The notes: generated by a model not told the origin, from the letters alone. A stretch of 64,000 nucleotides of DNA from Roseitalea porphyridii (GCF_004331955.1 NZ_CP036532.1:3187501-3251500); one strand, 5' to 3'; positions 18,204 to 28,738 are shown, counted from the first letter of the stretch. Made by a program: numbers and translations.

Positions 18204-19643
18204 TCAGGACCTCGATTTCGCAGGCTGCATGAAGACGAACATGCGCACCCCAATACGCCACCGAACCAGTTGATAAAGCGCAAACGTTTCGGCAATCGTC
18301 GCGATCGCCGTGGCGAGCGCCGCCCCGTAGAGCCCGTAGATCGGGATCAGCAGCGCGTTCAGCGCGACGTTTATGGCAAGCACCGCGCCGAACACGGCCG
18401 CGCACGCGTTCTGATTGCCCGACATCGTCAGAAGGCTCTCGGCCGGCCCGATCGCCGCGCGCAGCACGATGCCGGCCGACAGGATGAACATCAGCGGGTA
18501 TCCCCGCGTGAAGTCGGCGCCGAAAAGGCCCAGCAGGAGCGGCCCGACGAGCAGCAGCGCGCCCGCCATCGCCAGCGACGGCCAGAAGGTCCAGGTCACC
18601 GAGCGGCGCGCCAGATCGTGCAGCGCCGACTTGTCGTCATCGTCGATCCGGGCGGCGAAACGGTGCGCCACCCCGGTCTTGACCGCAAAATAGACGAAGT
18701 GAACGAGCGCCAGCGTCTTCACGGTCGCGAAATAGACCGCCACATCGTCGGGCTTCATCAGCGCACCCACCATCAGCACGTCGGCATTGACCAGAAGGAA
18801 GAAGAAGCCCTCGACAAGGAAAATCGGCAGGGCGACGCCGATCCAGTAGGCGAGCCGCGTGCGTCTCGCGCCCGCCGGATAGCGCCGGTCCAGCGAGGCG
18901 GTGACCATGACGAGCTGACCGATCGTCGTCAGATAGGAGGCGATGACCGCGCATATGAGCGCGGTGACACCGTCGATCCTGAACCCGAGCGCCCACGCGC
19001 CGACCAGCAGCACCAGGATCAGCAGCGGCCGGACGATGTAGGTCGGCGTCAGCGCCCGGGCCGGCCATCCGTTGGCGCGCGCCGTCCCGTCGAGCGTGTC
19101 GCCAAGCGCGATCATCGGCAGCGCCAGCGCGCCGATCATGAACGGCACGACATAGTAGGACTGGAACCAGTCCGCGCCGAACCAGGCGAGCGCGATGGCT
19201 AGGCAGGCCATCGTCGTCGACGTCGCCAGCACGAACAGGCGACCCGAAAGCAGCAGACCGCGCAAGTGATCGAGATCGCCGCGCTCGCGGTATTGCGGTG
19301 CAAAGCGAATGATCGCTGTGTGGAAGCCGAAGCAGGACAGATTGCCGATGATCACCATCGACACCCAGACCAGCACGAACACGCCATATTCGAACACGCC
19401 CATCAGCCGCGCCAGGGCGACCTGCGAGCCGAACGCGATCGCCGCGCTCGCGACGCGGATGAAGAACGCGACCATGGTCGCGCGCTGCGCCTGGCTCGCC
19501 TCGTCCGCGCCGGTCAGGATTCCGTCGATGAAATCGGCAAGCGGCAACGCCCGGCGGCTCAGCGCCGAGGGGAGGACCTGCTCGACGGTATGGGCGGCGG
19601 AAAAACGCACTTTGATCGGCTCCGCACGAATGTGTGCGGGCAA
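18204..19643 (-). CDS. Polysaccharide biosynthesis flippase (Wzx/MATE-like)
   Basis: A 479-residue membrane protein with 12-14 predicted helices, of the oligosaccharide flippase (Wzx, MOP superfamily) type. It would move lipid-linked sugar units across the inner membrane. The amphipathic N-terminal 50 residues (ADFIDGILTGADEASQAQR) precede the first helix. Its partner is the adjacent acetyltransferase. No glycosyltransferase or polymerase gene is in the window, so the glycan is made elsewhere in the genome. Confidence 0.82.
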   Translation of the reverse strand: MPAHIRAEPIKVRFSAAHTVEQVLPSALSRRALPLADFIDGILTGADEASQAQRATMVAFFIRVASAAIAFGSQVALARLMGVFEYGVFVLVWVSMVIIGNLSCFGFHTAIIRFAPQYRERGDLDHLRGLLLSGRLFVLATSTTMACLAIALAWFGADWFQSYYVVPFMIGALALPMIALGDTLDGTARANGWPARALTPTYIVRPLLILVLLVGAWALGFRIDGVTALICAVIASYLTTIGQLVMVTASLDRRYPAGARRTRLAYWIGVALPIFLVEGFFFLLVNADVLMVGALMKPDDVAVYFATVKTLALVHFVYFAVKTGVAHRFAARIDDDDKSALHDLARRSVTWTFWPSLAMAGALLLVGPLLLGLFGADFTRGYPLMFILSAGIVLRAAIGPAESLLTMSGNQNACAAVFGAVLAINVALNALLIPIYGLYGAALATAIATIAETFALYQLVRWRIGVRMFVFMQPAKSRS

Positions 19644-19790
19644 GCTTTAGCCGCAGCCACTTAAGATTTGGTTGGTCAGGGGCGTTTGCGGCCATCGGAC
19701 GGCTCTCGTCGCCCGCTCCAAAAGGACGATGGCGACGCGCGGCGCCAGCGCACCAACAACACGGAAACCTGCTGCGCAGACCGCGTCAGA

Positions 19791-22655
19791 TCAGACGAAC
19801 GCGCCGTGGCAATGCTTGAACTTCTTGCCCGAACCGCACGGGCACGCTTCGTTGCGCCCCACCTTGCCCCAAGTGTTGGGATCGTCGGGATTGCGCTGCT
19901 CGGGCGCCACTTGGCCTGTCGCCGCCGCGATGATCCCTGCGGCGGTGCGCGGCGGCCCGTCGCCCATCTCGTTCTCGCCGGTCGCCGGGTCGGCATGCTG
20001 CGCCTGCATTTCGGGCACCTCCGGGTCGGGTGCCTGCGCCGCTTCCTGGACGATCTCGACCCGCATGAGCTGCGCGGTGACCACCTTGCGCAGATTGGCG
20101 AGCATCGACTGGAACAGCTCGAACGCCTCGGACTTGTACTCCTGCAGCGGATCGCGCTGGCCGTATCCGCGGAACCCGATCACCGAGCGCAGATGGTCCA
20201 GATTGACCAGATGCTCGCGCCACAGATGGTCGAGCGTCTGCAGGATGATCGATTTTTCGACATAGGCCATGATGTCCGGGCCGAACCGTTCGGCGCGTTC
20301 GGCCGCCGCCTTGTCGGCCGCTTCGCGCAGCCTTTCAAGAATATCGTCCTCGGCAATGCCCTCCTCGGCGGCCCATTCGTCGACCGGCAGCTCAAGGTTG
20401 AGCGTCTTGGCGACCTCTTCCTTCAGGCCGGCCACATCCCACTGCTCCGCATAGGCCTTCTCGGGGATGTGATCGGTGACCATGGTCTCGATCACCTCGT
20501 GGCGCATCTCGACGACGGTTTCGGCGACGTTCTCGCCGTCCATCAGTTCGAGGCGCTGATCGAACACCACCGAACGCTGGTCGTTCATGACGTCGTCGAA
20601 CTTCAGAAGGTTCTTCCGGATGTCGAAGTTGCGCGCCTCGACCTTCCGCTGCGCCTTCTCCAGCGCCTTGTTGATCCAGGGATGGACGATCGCCTCGCCT
20701 TCCTTCAGGCCGAGCTTCTGCAGCATCCCGTCCATCCGGTCCGAGCCGAAGATACGCATCAGATCGTCGGCCAGCGACAGGTAGAACTTCGACTTGCCCG
20801 GGTCGCCCTGGCGACCGGACCGGCCGCGCAGCTGGTTGTCGATGCGTCGACTCTCGTGCCGCTCGGTGGCCAGAACGTAGAGCCCGCCGGCATCGAGCGC
20901 TTCCTGCTTGAGTTTCTCGACCTCGGCCTCGATGGCCTTTTCCTTCTCGGTGCGCTCCGGACCCTCCGGCATCTCGCCCAGTTCCTGGAAGATGCGCATC
21001 TCGGCATTGCCGCCCAGCTTGATGTCGGTGCCGCGTCCGGCCATGTTCGTGGCGATCGTCACCGCGCCGGGGACGCCGGCCTGGGCGACGATGAACGCCT
21101 CGCGCTCGTGCTGGCGCGCGTTCAGAACCTCGTGGCTGACGCCGCCCGCCTTGATCGCACTTTCGACATGGGCGATCGCCTCTTCGAGCCAGGCGCGCAG
21201 TTCGGGTTCCTTGCCTGCCTTGATCGCTTCGAGCCGGCCGCCCAGCCTTTCGCGAAGCCCCTTGAGATACTTCTTGTCGGTGAGCATGCGCGAGAGCATC
21301 TCCGACTTCTCGATCGATGTCGTGCCGACCAGAACGGGCTGCTTGCGCTGCTGGCTGTCGATGATGTCGATGATGACGGCGTCGTACTTCTCCTCGACCG
21401 TCCGGTAGACCTCGTCATCCTCGTCGGCGCGCTTGACCGGCAGGTTGGTGGGGATCTCGACGACGCCCAGGCCGTAGATGTTGCCGAATTCCTCCGCCTC
21501 GGTCGACGCCGTCCCGGTCATGCCGGCCAGCTTGCCATACATGCGGAAATAGTTCTGGAAGGTGATCGAGGCGAGCGTCTGGTTCTCGGGCTGGATCGTC
21601 ACCTTTTCCTTGGCCTCGAGCGCCTGGTGCAGGCCTTCGGAGAAGCGCCGGCCCGGCATCTGCCGGCCCGTGAACTCGTCGATGATGATCAGATCATCGC
21701 CCTTGACGATGTAGTCCTTGTCGCGCTGGAACAGCTTGTGCGCCTTGAGCGCGTTGTTCATGTGGTGAACGATCGCCACGTTCTCAACATCGTAGAGGTT
21801 GTCGCCCTTCAGAAGGCCTGCTTCTTCAAGAAGCCGCTCGACCTTCTCGGTGCCCTCTTCGGTGAACGTCGCCGAGCGCTGCTTCTCGTCGATGGTGAAG
21901 TCCTCGTCGGACAGTTCCGGAATGAACGTGTCGATCTGAACGTAGAGTTCCGAGCGGTCCTCGAGCGGGCCGGAGATGATCAGCGGCGTGCGCGCCTCGT
22001 CGATCAGGATCGAATCCACCTCGTCGACGATCGCGAAATTGTGGCCGCGCTGGACCATCTGGCCGCGCTCGTACTTCATGTTGTCGCGCAGATAGTCGAA
22101 ACCGAGTTCGTTATTGGTTCCGTAGGTGACGTCGCACGCATAGGCGTTCTTGCGCTCGGTATCGTCCATGCCGTGCACGATCACGCCGGTGGTCAGGCCG
22201 AGGAACGAGTAGAGCCGTCCCATCCATTCGGCGTCGCGGCGGGCCAGATAGTCGTTGACCGTCACCACATGCACGCCCTTGCCCGAAAGCGCGTTCAGAT
22301 AGACCGGAAGCGTCGCCACCAGGGTCTTGCCCTCGCCGGTGCGCATTTCGGCGATCGAGCCCTCGTGCAGCACCATGCCGCCGATCAGCTGCACGTCGAA
22401 GGGTCGCATGCCGAGGGCGCGCTTGGAGGCCTCGCGCACCACCGCGAAGGCTTCCGTCAGAAGATCGTCGAGGCTTTCGCCGTCGGCGTGGCGCTGCTTG
22501 AAGGCGTCGGTCTTGGCGCGCAGGGCCTCGTCGCTGAGCGCTTCCATTTCCGGCTCGAGCGCGTTGATGGCGGTAACACGCGGCCGTTCGGACTTGATCC
22601 GGCGATCGTTGGCGGAGCCGAAGAGTTTGCGGGTGATGCCCCCGAGGGTGACCAT
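19791..22655 (-). CDS. secA: Preprotein translocase ATPase SecA
   Basis: The 954-residue motor of the Sec pathway. The Walker A region reads [12 protein letters not shown] and the DEAD-like box [19 protein letters not shown]. The C-terminus carries the SEC-C zinc motif ([14 protein letters not shown]) that binds SecB and phospholipid. The start is at 22655 ([19 protein letters not shown]). The downstream gap 19644-19790 shows nothing clear. A consensus promoter lies upstream. Confidence 0.97.
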   Translation of the reverse strand: MVTLGGITRKLFGSANDRRIKSERPRVTAINALEPEMEALSDEALRAKTDAFKQRHADGESLDDLLTEAFAVVREASKRALGMRPFDVQLIGGMVLHEGSIAEMRTGEGKTLVATLPVYLNALSGKGVHVVTVNDYLARRDAEWMGRLYSFLGLTTGVIVHGMDDTERKNAYACDVTYGTNNELGFDYLRDNMKYERGQMVQRGHNFAIVDEVDSILIDEARTPLIISGPLEDRSELYVQIDTFIPELSDEDFTIDEKQRSATFTEEGTEKVERLLEEAGLLKGDNLYDVENVAIVHHMNNALKAHKLFQRDKDYIVKGDDLIIIDEFTGRQMPGRRFSEGLHQALEAKEKVTIQPENQTLASITFQNYFRMYGKLAGMTGTASTEAEEFGNIYGLGVVEIPTNLPVKRADEDDEVYRTVEEKYDAVIIDIIDSQQRKQPVLVGTTSIEKSEMLSRMLTDKKYLKGLRERLGGRLEAIKAGKEPELRAWLEEAIAHVESAIKAGGVSHEVLNARQHEREAFIVAQAGVPGAVTIATNMAGRGTDIKLGGNAEMRIFQELGEMPEGPERTEKEKAIEAEVEKLKQEALDAGGLYVLATERHESRRIDNQLRGRSGRQGDPGKSKFYLSLADDLMRIFGSDRMDGMLQKLGLKEGEAIVHPWINKALEKAQRKVEARNFDIRKNLLKFDDVMNDQRSVVFDQRLELMDGENVAETVVEMRHEVIETMVTDHIPEKAYAEQWDVAGLKEEVAKTLNLELPVDEWAAEEGIAEDDILERLREAADKAAAERAERFGPDIMAYVEKSIILQTLDHLWREHLVNLDHLRSVIGFRGYGQRDPLQEYKSEAFELFQSMLANLRKVVTAQLMRVEIVQEAAQAPDPEVPEMQAQHADPATGENEMGDGPPRTAAGIIAAATGQVAPEQRNPDDPNTWGKVGRNEACPCGSGKKFKHCHGAFV

Positions 22656-22790
22656 GAATACAGGCCCTTTCGTCAAATGCGGTTCAGCGGCCTTGAGATG
22701 CGTGCCGCGCCATGGGCGGGCATCACAGCGCCACCCCGAGAATACCCCGCGAAAACACGCCGATTGTGTGGTGGACGCCAGTTCGATGGA

Positions 22791-22819
22791 CAGATAAGAG
22801 GGGCGCAAATGCTTGTCAA
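22791..22819 (-). promoter_or_regulatory. secA promoter
   Basis: On the minus strand, TTGACA (22819-22814), a 17-bp spacer and TATCTG (22796-22791) give a near-consensus sigma70 promoter. It would leave a leader of about 130 nt before the secA start codon. The rest of 22656-22910 shows no other feature. Confidence 0.65.
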
Positions 22820-22910
22820 CGCCGCCGCCGGCCGCCGCAATGGTGCGCTGCGCGGCGTCCACACGCCCCATAGACGAACGCCGCAAGCCGGCAGCAAAGG
22901 TGCCTACGAC

Positions 22911-23822
22911 ATGTTCAAAAGCCGTCCTGGTCGCACATCGCTGTGCGCCGCCGCCCTCGCCGCCATGTTCGCCCTGCCCCTTTCCGCACCCGCGCTGGCA
23001 CAGGACGAGGCGGCAACCCCCGATCCGGATGCGGTCGTCGGCACGATCAACGGCGAGCCGATCACCAACCGCGACATCACCTTCGCGATCGGCGATCTGG
23101 AAGACCAGCTCGCCCAGGTGCCGCCCCAGCAGCAGCGCTTCGCCGCGATGATGGCGCTCATCGACATCGAGCTTCTCGCCGACAAGGCCGAGAGCGAGGG
23201 CATCGCCGAGACCGAGGCGTTCCGCCAACGGCTCGATTTCCTTCGCAGCCGCGCGCTGCACAACAGCTATTTCCGCTCCGCCGTCGCCGACACGATCTCC
23301 GACGAGGACGTGCGCGCCCGCTATGACGAGGAGATCGCCGCGACCCCGCCGGAAAACGAGATCCGCGCCCGCCACATCCTGCTCGAGACCGAGGAGGACG
23401 CGCGCGCGGTGATCGAGGAGCTCGAAGCGGGCGCCGACTTCGCCGAACTGGCGGCCGAACGCTCGACCGGGCCGACCGGACCGCGCGGCGGCGACCTTGG
23501 CTACTTCACCCGCGGCCGCATGGTCCCCGCTTTCGACGAGGCCGCCTTCTCGCTGGAGCCCGGCGGCTACACGACCGAACCGGTGCAGACCGAGTTCGGC
23601 TGGCACGTCATCAAGCTCGAGGATCGCCGGCCGGTTCAGCCGCCCCCCTTCGAGCAGGTCGAGGCGCAGGTCCGCTCCGTGCTGCTGCGCGAGCGCTACT
23701 TCGAACTGCTCGAGAGCCTGCGCGAGGAAGCGTCGGTGGAAATCACCGATCCAGAACTGCAGGGCGCCTATGATGCGGCGGTCGGCGCCGGCGTCACCGC
23801 GCCGGCAGACGCGTCCGAGTAG
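22911..23822 (+). CDS. Periplasmic peptidyl-prolyl cis-trans isomerase, parvulin type
   Basis: A 303-residue exported foldase. Residues 1-31 form a signal peptide ending in ALAQ. A SurA/PrsA-like N-terminal helical region follows (about 40-150). The parvulin domain (about 155-255) has [38 protein letters not shown] and [13 protein letters not shown]. The ATG at 22911 begins a normal signal peptide; the frame is open far upstream only because of base composition. It precedes argJ with a gap of 12 bases, the usual rhizobial order. Confidence 0.92.
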   Translation: MFKSRPGRTSLCAAALAAMFALPLSAPALAQDEAATPDPDAVVGTINGEPITNRDITFAIGDLEDQLAQVPPQQQRFAAMMALIDIELLADKAESEGIAETEAFRQRLDFLRSRALHNSYFRSAVADTISDEDVRARYDEEIAATPPENEIRARHILLETEEDARAVIEELEAGADFAELAAERSTGPTGPRGGDLGYFTRGRMVPAFDEAAFSLEPGGYTTEPVQTEFGWHVIKLEDRRPVQPPPFEQVEAQVRSVLLRERYFELLESLREEASVEITDPELQGAYDAAVGAGVTAPADASE

Positions 23823-23834
23823 GCGCATCGACCC

Positions 23835-25070
23835 GTGATGACGCCGAAAGTGTCGCCGCTGGCGCCGTCGGAGTATGCCACGTTGCCACAGGTCGGCGGC
23901 GTGCGGCTCGCCGCCGCCTCGGCGGGGCTCAAATATCGCGACCGGGACGACGTCATGGTGATGGTCTTCGACCGCCCCGCGGCCATTGCCGGCGTCCTCA
24001 CCCGCTCCCGCTGTCCCTCCGCGCCCGTCGACTGGTGCCGCGCCAACCTGCCCGGCGGCGCGGCCCGCGTGCTCGTGGTCAATTCCGGCAACGCGAACGC
24101 CTTTACCGGCAAGCGCGGCGCGGCCGCCACCGCCTTGACCGCGCAGATGGCCGCCGATGCGGCCGGCTGCGAACGCGGCGAGGTGTTCCTTTCGTCCACG
24201 GGCGTGATCGGAGAGCCGCTCGAGGCGGCCCGGTTCGACGGCATCCTGCAGCAGGCGATCGGCCGGGCCCAACCCGAGGGCTGGGACGCGGCCGCGCGAG
24301 CCATCATGACGACCGACACGTTCCCCAAGCTCGCAACGCGCACCGCCGCGGTCGACGGCATGGCCGTCACGCTCAACGGCATCGCCAAGGGTTCGGGCAT
24401 GATCGCGCCGGACATGGCGACGATGCTCGCCTACATCGTCACCGATGCGCCGGTCGCGGCGCCCCTCCTGCAAGCCCTGCTGAACCGCCATGTGAACGCG
24501 ACCTTCAACGCCATCACCGTGGACGGCGACACGTCGACCTCGGACACCGTCCTTGCATTTGCGACCGGCGTGGCGGAAATTCCCGCCCTGACGGACCTCG
24601 ACGATCCGCGCCTTGCGCCGTTCGAGGCCGCGCTCGCCGACCTGATGGGCGATCTGGCGCTGCAGATCGTCCGCGACGGCGAAGGTGTCAGCAAGCTGAT
24701 GCGCGTCGACATCTCCGGCGCGATATCCGATGAATCCGCGCGCATCATCGCGCTTTCGATCGCCAACTCACCGCTCGTCAAGACCGCGCTGGCCGGCGGC
24801 GACGCCAACTGGGGCCGGGTCGTCATGGCCGTCGGCAAGGCCGGCGAGCCGGCCGACCGCGATCGGCTCGACATCCGGTTCGGCGACCTCGTCGCGGCGA
24901 CGGACGGCGAGCGCGCGCCCGACTATGACGAGGCCGCGATGACTGACTACATGCGCGGCGACGAGATCCGCATCGCCGTCGATCTGAACCTCGGTGAAGG
25001 CGCGTTCACCGCCTGGGGCTGTGATCTGACGGCCGATTACGTGGCGATCAATGCCGACTACCGAAGCTGA
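23835..25070 (+). CDS. argJ: Bifunctional ornithine acetyltransferase/N-acetylglutamate synthase
   Basis: A 411-residue arginine biosynthesis enzyme that recycles the acetyl group from N-acetylornithine to glutamate. The self-cleavage site is [14 protein letters not shown], with T196 as the new N-terminal nucleophile of the beta chain. The [11 protein letters not shown] oxyanion region lies near residue 85. Starts at GTG 23835 or ATG 23838. Whether it is mono- or bifunctional cannot be settled from sequence. It is followed by an acetyltransferase and mutT in one run. Confidence 0.95.
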   Translation: MMTPKVSPLAPSEYATLPQVGGVRLAAASAGLKYRDRDDVMVMVFDRPAAIAGVLTRSRCPSAPVDWCRANLPGGAARVLVVNSGNANAFTGKRGAAATALTAQMAADAAGCERGEVFLSSTGVIGEPLEAARFDGILQQAIGRAQPEGWDAAARAIMTTDTFPKLATRTAAVDGMAVTLNGIAKGSGMIAPDMATMLAYIVTDAPVAAPLLQALLNRHVNATFNAITVDGDTSTSDTVLAFATGVAEIPALTDLDDPRLAPFEAALADLMGDLALQIVRDGEGVSKLMRVDISGAISDESARIIALSIANSPLVKTALAGGDANWGRVVMAVGKAGEPADRDRLDIRFGDLVAATDGERAPDYDEAAMTDYMRGDEIRIAVDLNLGEGAFTAWGCDLTADYVAINADYRS

Positions 25071-25083
25071 CGGGAGGCGCGCG

Positions 25084-25836
25084 ATGCCCAAGCTTGCCAT
25101 GGTGCGCCGGCTCGAAGCGGTCGGCTTTCGCGCCTGGCCGGCAGCGTCGGTGCATTATGACGGCAGCTGGGCCGTGCGGCTGACCGCCAGCCACCCTTCG
25201 CGCAGGCTCAACTCGGTCAATCCGCTCGATCCGGCCGACAACCGCGACATCGAGAGCCGGATCGGCCGCATCGAGCAGCGCTTCAGGTCCTATGAACGGC
25301 CGATCGTCTTCCGGATGACGCCGCTCGCCCCGGCCGAACTGGAGGCGCAGCTCAACGCGCACGGCTGGCTGCGCGTCGACGAAACCCGGGTGCTGATGGC
25401 CGGGCTCGACCAGATCGACCTTGACGGCGGCTATGACCTTCTGCCGGTACGCGACATCGGCCGGTTCGCCGACGCGGCGCTCGCCCTGTCGACGGACGAG
25501 CGCGTCAACAAGCCGGGCCTGACCGAACTGCTCGAGAGTATCCGGCCGCCGCACGCCATGTTCGTGATCGAGGACGACGCAGGCCCGGCGGCAACCGCGC
25601 TGTGCGTGCACGACAACGAAATGGCCGGCCTGTTCGAGATCAGCGTGCGCGCCGGGCTGCGGAATCGCGGCTATGGCCGCTCGATCGCGCGCGCGGCGCT
25701 GCGCTGGGCCGCAAACCAGGGCGCAACGCTCGGCTGGCTGCAGGTCGAGGCGTCCAATCAGGCGGGCAACGGTCTGTACGAGCGGCTCGGCTTCGAAGAA
25801 GTCTATCGCTACGTCTATCGCACGCGCGGAGACTGA
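25084..25836 (+). CDS. GNAT family N-acetyltransferase
   Basis: A 250-residue acetyltransferase conserved between argJ and mutT in Rhizobiales. The C-terminal GNAT core (about residues 130-245) has LFEISVRAGLRNRGYGRSIARAA split across motif A and ends GNGLYERLGFEEVYRYVYR. The N-terminal half looks like a degenerate second GNAT fold. GGGAGG six bases before the ATG at 25084 fixes the start. The substrate is unknown. Confidence 0.85.
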   Translation: MPKLAMVRRLEAVGFRAWPAASVHYDGSWAVRLTASHPSRRLNSVNPLDPADNRDIESRIGRIEQRFRSYERPIVFRMTPLAPAELEAQLNAHGWLRVDETRVLMAGLDQIDLDGGYDLLPVRDIGRFADAALALSTDERVNKPGLTELLESIRPPHAMFVIEDDAGPAATALCVHDNEMAGLFEISVRAGLRNRGYGRSIARAALRWAANQGATLGWLQVEASNQAGNGLYERLGFEEVYRYVYRTRGD

Positions 25837-25838
25837 TC

Positions 25839-26252
25839 GTGACCGGAAGTTCAAAGCCGCTGATGCTCGTGGCCGCCTGCGCGCTCGTTGATCGCGACAA
25901 CCGCATCCTGCTGTCGCGCCGCCCGCCGGGCAAGGCGATGGCCGGCCTGTGGGAGTTCCCGGGCGGCAAGATCGAGGCCGGCGAAACGCCCGAGGCCGCG
26001 CTGTTGCGGGAGTTGGAGGAGGAACTGGCCGTGCGCACCGAAGCGTCCTGCCTGGCGCCGCTCAGCTTTGCCAGCCACGCCTATGACGACTTCCACCTGC
26101 TGATGCCGCTCTACATCTGCCGCAAATATCAGGGCATACCCGTTTCGCGCGAAGGCCAGACGCTCAAATGGGTGCGCGCCGCCGCGCTTCGCGACTACCC
26201 GATGCCCGCCGCCGACGAGCCGCTGATCCCGGTCCTTCAGGACCTGCTCTGA
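25839..26252 (+). CDS. mutT: 8-oxo-dGTP diphosphatase MutT (Nudix hydrolase)
   Basis: A 137-residue Nudix enzyme that hydrolyses oxidised dGTP and so prevents A:T to C:G mutations. The Nudix box spans residues 42-64 (GGKIEAGETPEAALLRELEE, continuing EL). The GTG start at 25839 lies two bases after the stop of the acetyltransferase gene. An internal ATG at 25863 is possible but would shorten the first beta strand. Confidence 0.9.
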   Translation: MTGSSKPLMLVAACALVDRDNRILLSRRPPGKAMAGLWEFPGGKIEAGETPEAALLRELEEELAVRTEASCLAPLSFASHAYDDFHLLMPLYICRKYQGIPVSREGQTLKWVRAAALRDYPMPAADEPLIPVLQDLL

Positions 26253-26323
26253 AGATTGGGGCTGACCGCCGAACCGGTTGACCCGTGCACGCAAAGATGG
26301 TGTGACCCCGCGTAGAACGAGCG

Positions 26324-26338
26324 TTAATCAATCATTTA
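26324..26338 (+). promoter_or_regulatory. CtrA-like site upstream of the pilin-linked genes
   Basis: TTAA, seven bases, TTTA approximates the CtrA consensus TTAA-N7-TTAA, 65-80 bases before the ATG at 26403. Two further TTAACC half-sites lie at about 26755 and 26813, just ahead of the Flp pilin gene. CtrA controls pilus genes in Caulobacter and relatives; its action here is inference. Confidence 0.35.
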
Positions 26339-26402
26339 TGAGCTTGTGACAATTTGAGCCTGCCGCCGACCGGAAGGTCGGCACAGGCCAGCGGGGTCAG
26401 GG

Positions 26403-26726
26403 ATGAACGACGACACGAACTGGTTCGAACCATTGGAACCGCGGCAATCGACCCTGTTCGACTGGGGCAACAACATGCTCCGCGCGACGATGCTGTTTGG
26501 CGTGCTGGCCGTGGCGCTGGCGCTTTTCGCCGCGCCCTATCTGGACCGGTCGAGCCAGCGTCTGGCGGCCGATCGCGGAAACCCCGGCATCGACTATCTG
26601 ACGACCGCATCGACGCCCCAGCAACGCTCGACCTACACCATGCGGCGCAGCGTGCTTCAGACCTCGCCGAGCGCGGTGTGCATCATTCACGCCAACGGCG
26701 CGCGGACCGGCGATTGCGCCGACTGA
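26403..26726 (+). CDS. Membrane-anchored protein of unknown function upstream of Flp pilin
   Basis: A 107-residue protein with one transmembrane helix (about residues 26-46, MLRATMLFGVLAVALALFAA), an N-terminal cytoplasmic tail of about 25 residues and a polar C-terminal part with two cysteines. Similar proteins sit upstream of Flp-type pilins in Rhizobiales. I do not recognise a named family. It may be expressed together with the pilin. Confidence 0.7.
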   Translation: MNDDTNWFEPLEPRQSTLFDWGNNMLRATMLFGVLAVALALFAAPYLDRSSQRLAADRGNPGIDYLTTASTPQQRSTYTMRRSVLQTSPSAVCIIHANGARTGDCAD

Positions 26727-26846
26727 CGCCTTCCGGTTCCATCGAAAGCATTCGTTAACCGGTTCTCGAAACATCTTCGCGATCGGCCTTTCCAAAACAC
26801 GGCGTTAACCAGCGCGCGCTAGCGTGCCGCCAGGAAAGGAAGAGTC

Positions 26847-27017
26847 ATGATCCGCACCTTCTTGAAAGACGAAAGTGGAGCGACGGCAATCGAGTACGGG
26901 CTGATCGCCACGATGATCGCGGTTGCGGCGCTCGTCGGCATGCAGATGACCGGCACGAGCGTCAACGGGCTCTACGATTCCAACGAGCAGCAGATTTCCG
27001 AGGCCATCAACGGCTGA
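26847..27017 (+). CDS. Flp family type IVb pilin
   Basis: A 56-residue pilin precursor. The prepilin-peptidase region reads DESGATAIEYGLIA, with the conserved Glu and Tyr at the usual spacing and a hydrophobic helix (about 18-35) behind it. GGAAAGGAAG lies just before the ATG. No tad/cpa assembly genes or prepilin peptidase are in this window, so this is an orphan copy whose machinery lies elsewhere. TTAACC elements upstream hint at cell-cycle control by CtrA. Confidence 0.9.
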   Translation: MIRTFLKDESGATAIEYGLIATMIAVAALVGMQMTGTSVNGLYDSNEQQISEAING

Positions 27018-27020
27018 CGG

Positions 27021-27863
27021 TCAGCCGTCGCCGCGCCTGCCGCCGCCAAGCGCCTCGGCGAGCGAATGGGTCGCGCTGCCCGGCTTGAGCGGCTTGGGCT
27101 GGCTCGCATCGGGCGCCCAGCCGGACATCCACACGAACGAGAACGTCGCACGCACCCGGCCGTCGGCGTCGGCATGATGTGTGGCGTAATGGCCGGCCGC
27201 CGCCATGAACAGCGACCGTGGCGCCGTGCCGCGTGACCGCGCCAGCAGCGTGTTGGTGGCCCCCATCGCACGAAGGTCGCGCATCAGATCGAAAGCCGTG
27301 TCGTAGCGCACCGTGACCGTGTCGTGATCGGTCACCGGCAGCGCGAACCCGGCCCTTTGCAGCAGGCTCCCCGCCTCCCGCACGTCGAGAAACGGCAGAA
27401 CCCGGGGCGAAACGCCACCGCTCACCGCCATTTCCGCTTCGGTCAGGCATGCGCGCAACTCGGCGAGCGTGCCGCTCGAGGGAACGCAGGCCAGAAACAG
27501 CCCGTCGGGCCGGAGAGCGCGGCGCAGCTGGATGAGCGCCCCCGGCACATCGTCGAACTGGTGAAGCTCGAGCAGGCTGACGATCAGATCGGCACTCTCG
27601 GGCTCCAGATCGAGCCGTTCTTCCTCGTCGAAAGCAGCGACCGAACAAGTGCCTGTCTTTCCCGTTGCCGCGAGGCGCTCTGCGACCATTGCGCCGTGCG
27701 CACCGACCGCGACGGCATGGTCGAAACGGCGCGCGGTGACCGCCATCCGGTCGCCCAACTCGTCGAGCGCGCGCTCGAGCAGGAAGTCGGCCCCGGGCAC
27801 CGCCAGCCGCTCCGCCCGCGCCCGGTTTGCCGCGACCTGCTTTTTGTCGATAATGGGTTGCAT
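27021..27863 (-). CDS. SAM-dependent methyltransferase-fold protein (BioC/NDUFAF5-like)
   Basis: A 280-residue class I methyltransferase-fold protein related to alphaproteobacterial homologues of the mitochondrial complex I assembly factor NDUFAF5. Visible parts are FDHAVAVGAHG (motif I position, lacking the GXGXG glycines), ADLIVSLLELHQFDDVPGAL and ALRPDGLFLACVPSSGTL. The degenerate motif I matches the NDUFAF5 group more than an active generic methyltransferase. Its start codon overlaps that of comF, which reads the other way. Confidence 0.8.
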   Translation of the reverse strand: MQPIIDKKQVAANRARAERLAVPGADFLLERALDELGDRMAVTARRFDHAVAVGAHGAMVAERLAATGKTGTCSVAAFDEEERLDLEPESADLIVSLLELHQFDDVPGALIQLRRALRPDGLFLACVPSSGTLAELRACLTEAEMAVSGGVSPRVLPFLDVREAGSLLQRAGFALPVTDHDTVTVRYDTAFDLMRDLRAMGATNTLLARSRGTAPRSLFMAAAGHYATHHADADGRVRATFSFVWMSGWAPDASQPKPLKPGSATHSLAEALGGGRRGDG

Positions 27864-28668
27864 GGAACACTCCCGGCCACCGGCGACAAGTCCCTCATGG
27901 GCACGACCGCGTCAATGGGCGCGGGCAGCCGGCAGGCTGGCCGGCTCGGTGCTGTTTCCCGATTCGTGCCTTTCCTGCGGCCGCCACGTCGACCGGCACG
28001 GCGCTCTGTGCGCCGCGTGCTGGCCGGACATCGCCTTCATCGAGCAGCCGCTGTGCGCCATCAGCGGACTGCCATTCGCCCACGAATTCGGCGGTCATAT
28101 GGTGAGCGCCGAGGCGCTGGCCAACCCGCCGGCCTACGACCGCGCCCGGTCGGCCTGCGTGCACACCGGCGTCGCCCGACAGCTCGTCACGCGCCTCAAA
28201 TACAATGACCGGACCGATCTGGGGCCATGGATGGCGCGCTTCATGGCGCGCGCGGGCCGCGAACTTCTGGCCGAAACCGACATCGTCGTGCCGGTGCCCC
28301 TGCACTGGGTCCGGCTCTGGACCCGGCGTTTCAACCAGTCCGCCGAACTGGCGCGCGCACTCTCCGCGCAGACCGGATTAACGATGGACGCCGGCGCGCT
28401 CGTCCGAAGGCGCCGCACGCGCCGCCAGGTCGGGCTGACGGCCAAGCAGCGCCAGACCAACGTTCGCGGCGTCTTTCTGGTGCCCGACGAAAAGCGGATC
28501 GCGATCGAGGGCCGCAACGTTCTTCTGGTCGACGATGTGCTGACGACCGGCGCGACGGTCGAGGCCGCCGCGCGCACGCTGCGCAGGGCCGGGGCCGCGC
28601 GCATCGAGGTGCTGACCTTTTCGCGCGTCGTGCCCGGGCGCGATGACGAAGGTCGGCGCGGCCGCTGA
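27862..28668 (+). CDS. comF: ComF family phosphoribosyltransferase-like protein
   Basis: A 268-residue protein with an N-terminal zinc-ribbon-like CXXC pair (CLSCGRH and CAACW, about residues 37-53) and a C-terminal phosphoribosyltransferase fold with the PRPP loop VLLVDDVLTTGATVEA. ComF proteins take part in DNA uptake or gap repair; their exact role is unsettled. The start ATG at 27862 shares two bases with the start codon of the opposite methyltransferase gene. The first gene of a rightward run with grxC, a nitrilase and DUF1178. Confidence 0.88.
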   Translation: MEHSRPPATSPSWARPRQWARAAGRLAGSVLFPDSCLSCGRHVDRHGALCAACWPDIAFIEQPLCAISGLPFAHEFGGHMVSAEALANPPAYDRARSACVHTGVARQLVTRLKYNDRTDLGPWMARFMARAGRELLAETDIVVPVPLHWVRLWTRRFNQSAELARALSAQTGLTMDAGALVRRRRTRRQVGLTAKQRQTNVRGVFLVPDEKRIAIEGRNVLLVDDVLTTGATVEAAARTLRRAGAARIEVLTFSRVVPGRDDEGRRGR

Positions 28669-28738
28669 CCGGGCCTTTTCGCACGGCGCGGCCGCCACTA
28701 TATCGGGACCCATCGCGAAACGCGCCGAAGGCACGAAA

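Noticed and set aside
16059-19202. 1047-codon + strand frame across the acetyltransferase and flippase genes
   Set aside because: Arg/Gly/Ala/Pro/His-rich shadow with no motif. The minus-strand genes there have clear families.
19668-22910. Very long open frame on the + strand (over 1000 codons) running antisense to secA into the parvulin gene
   Set aside because: It mirrors secA codons in a GC-rich genome, and the translated text has no domain. Only the part from 22911 is a real protein with a signal peptide.
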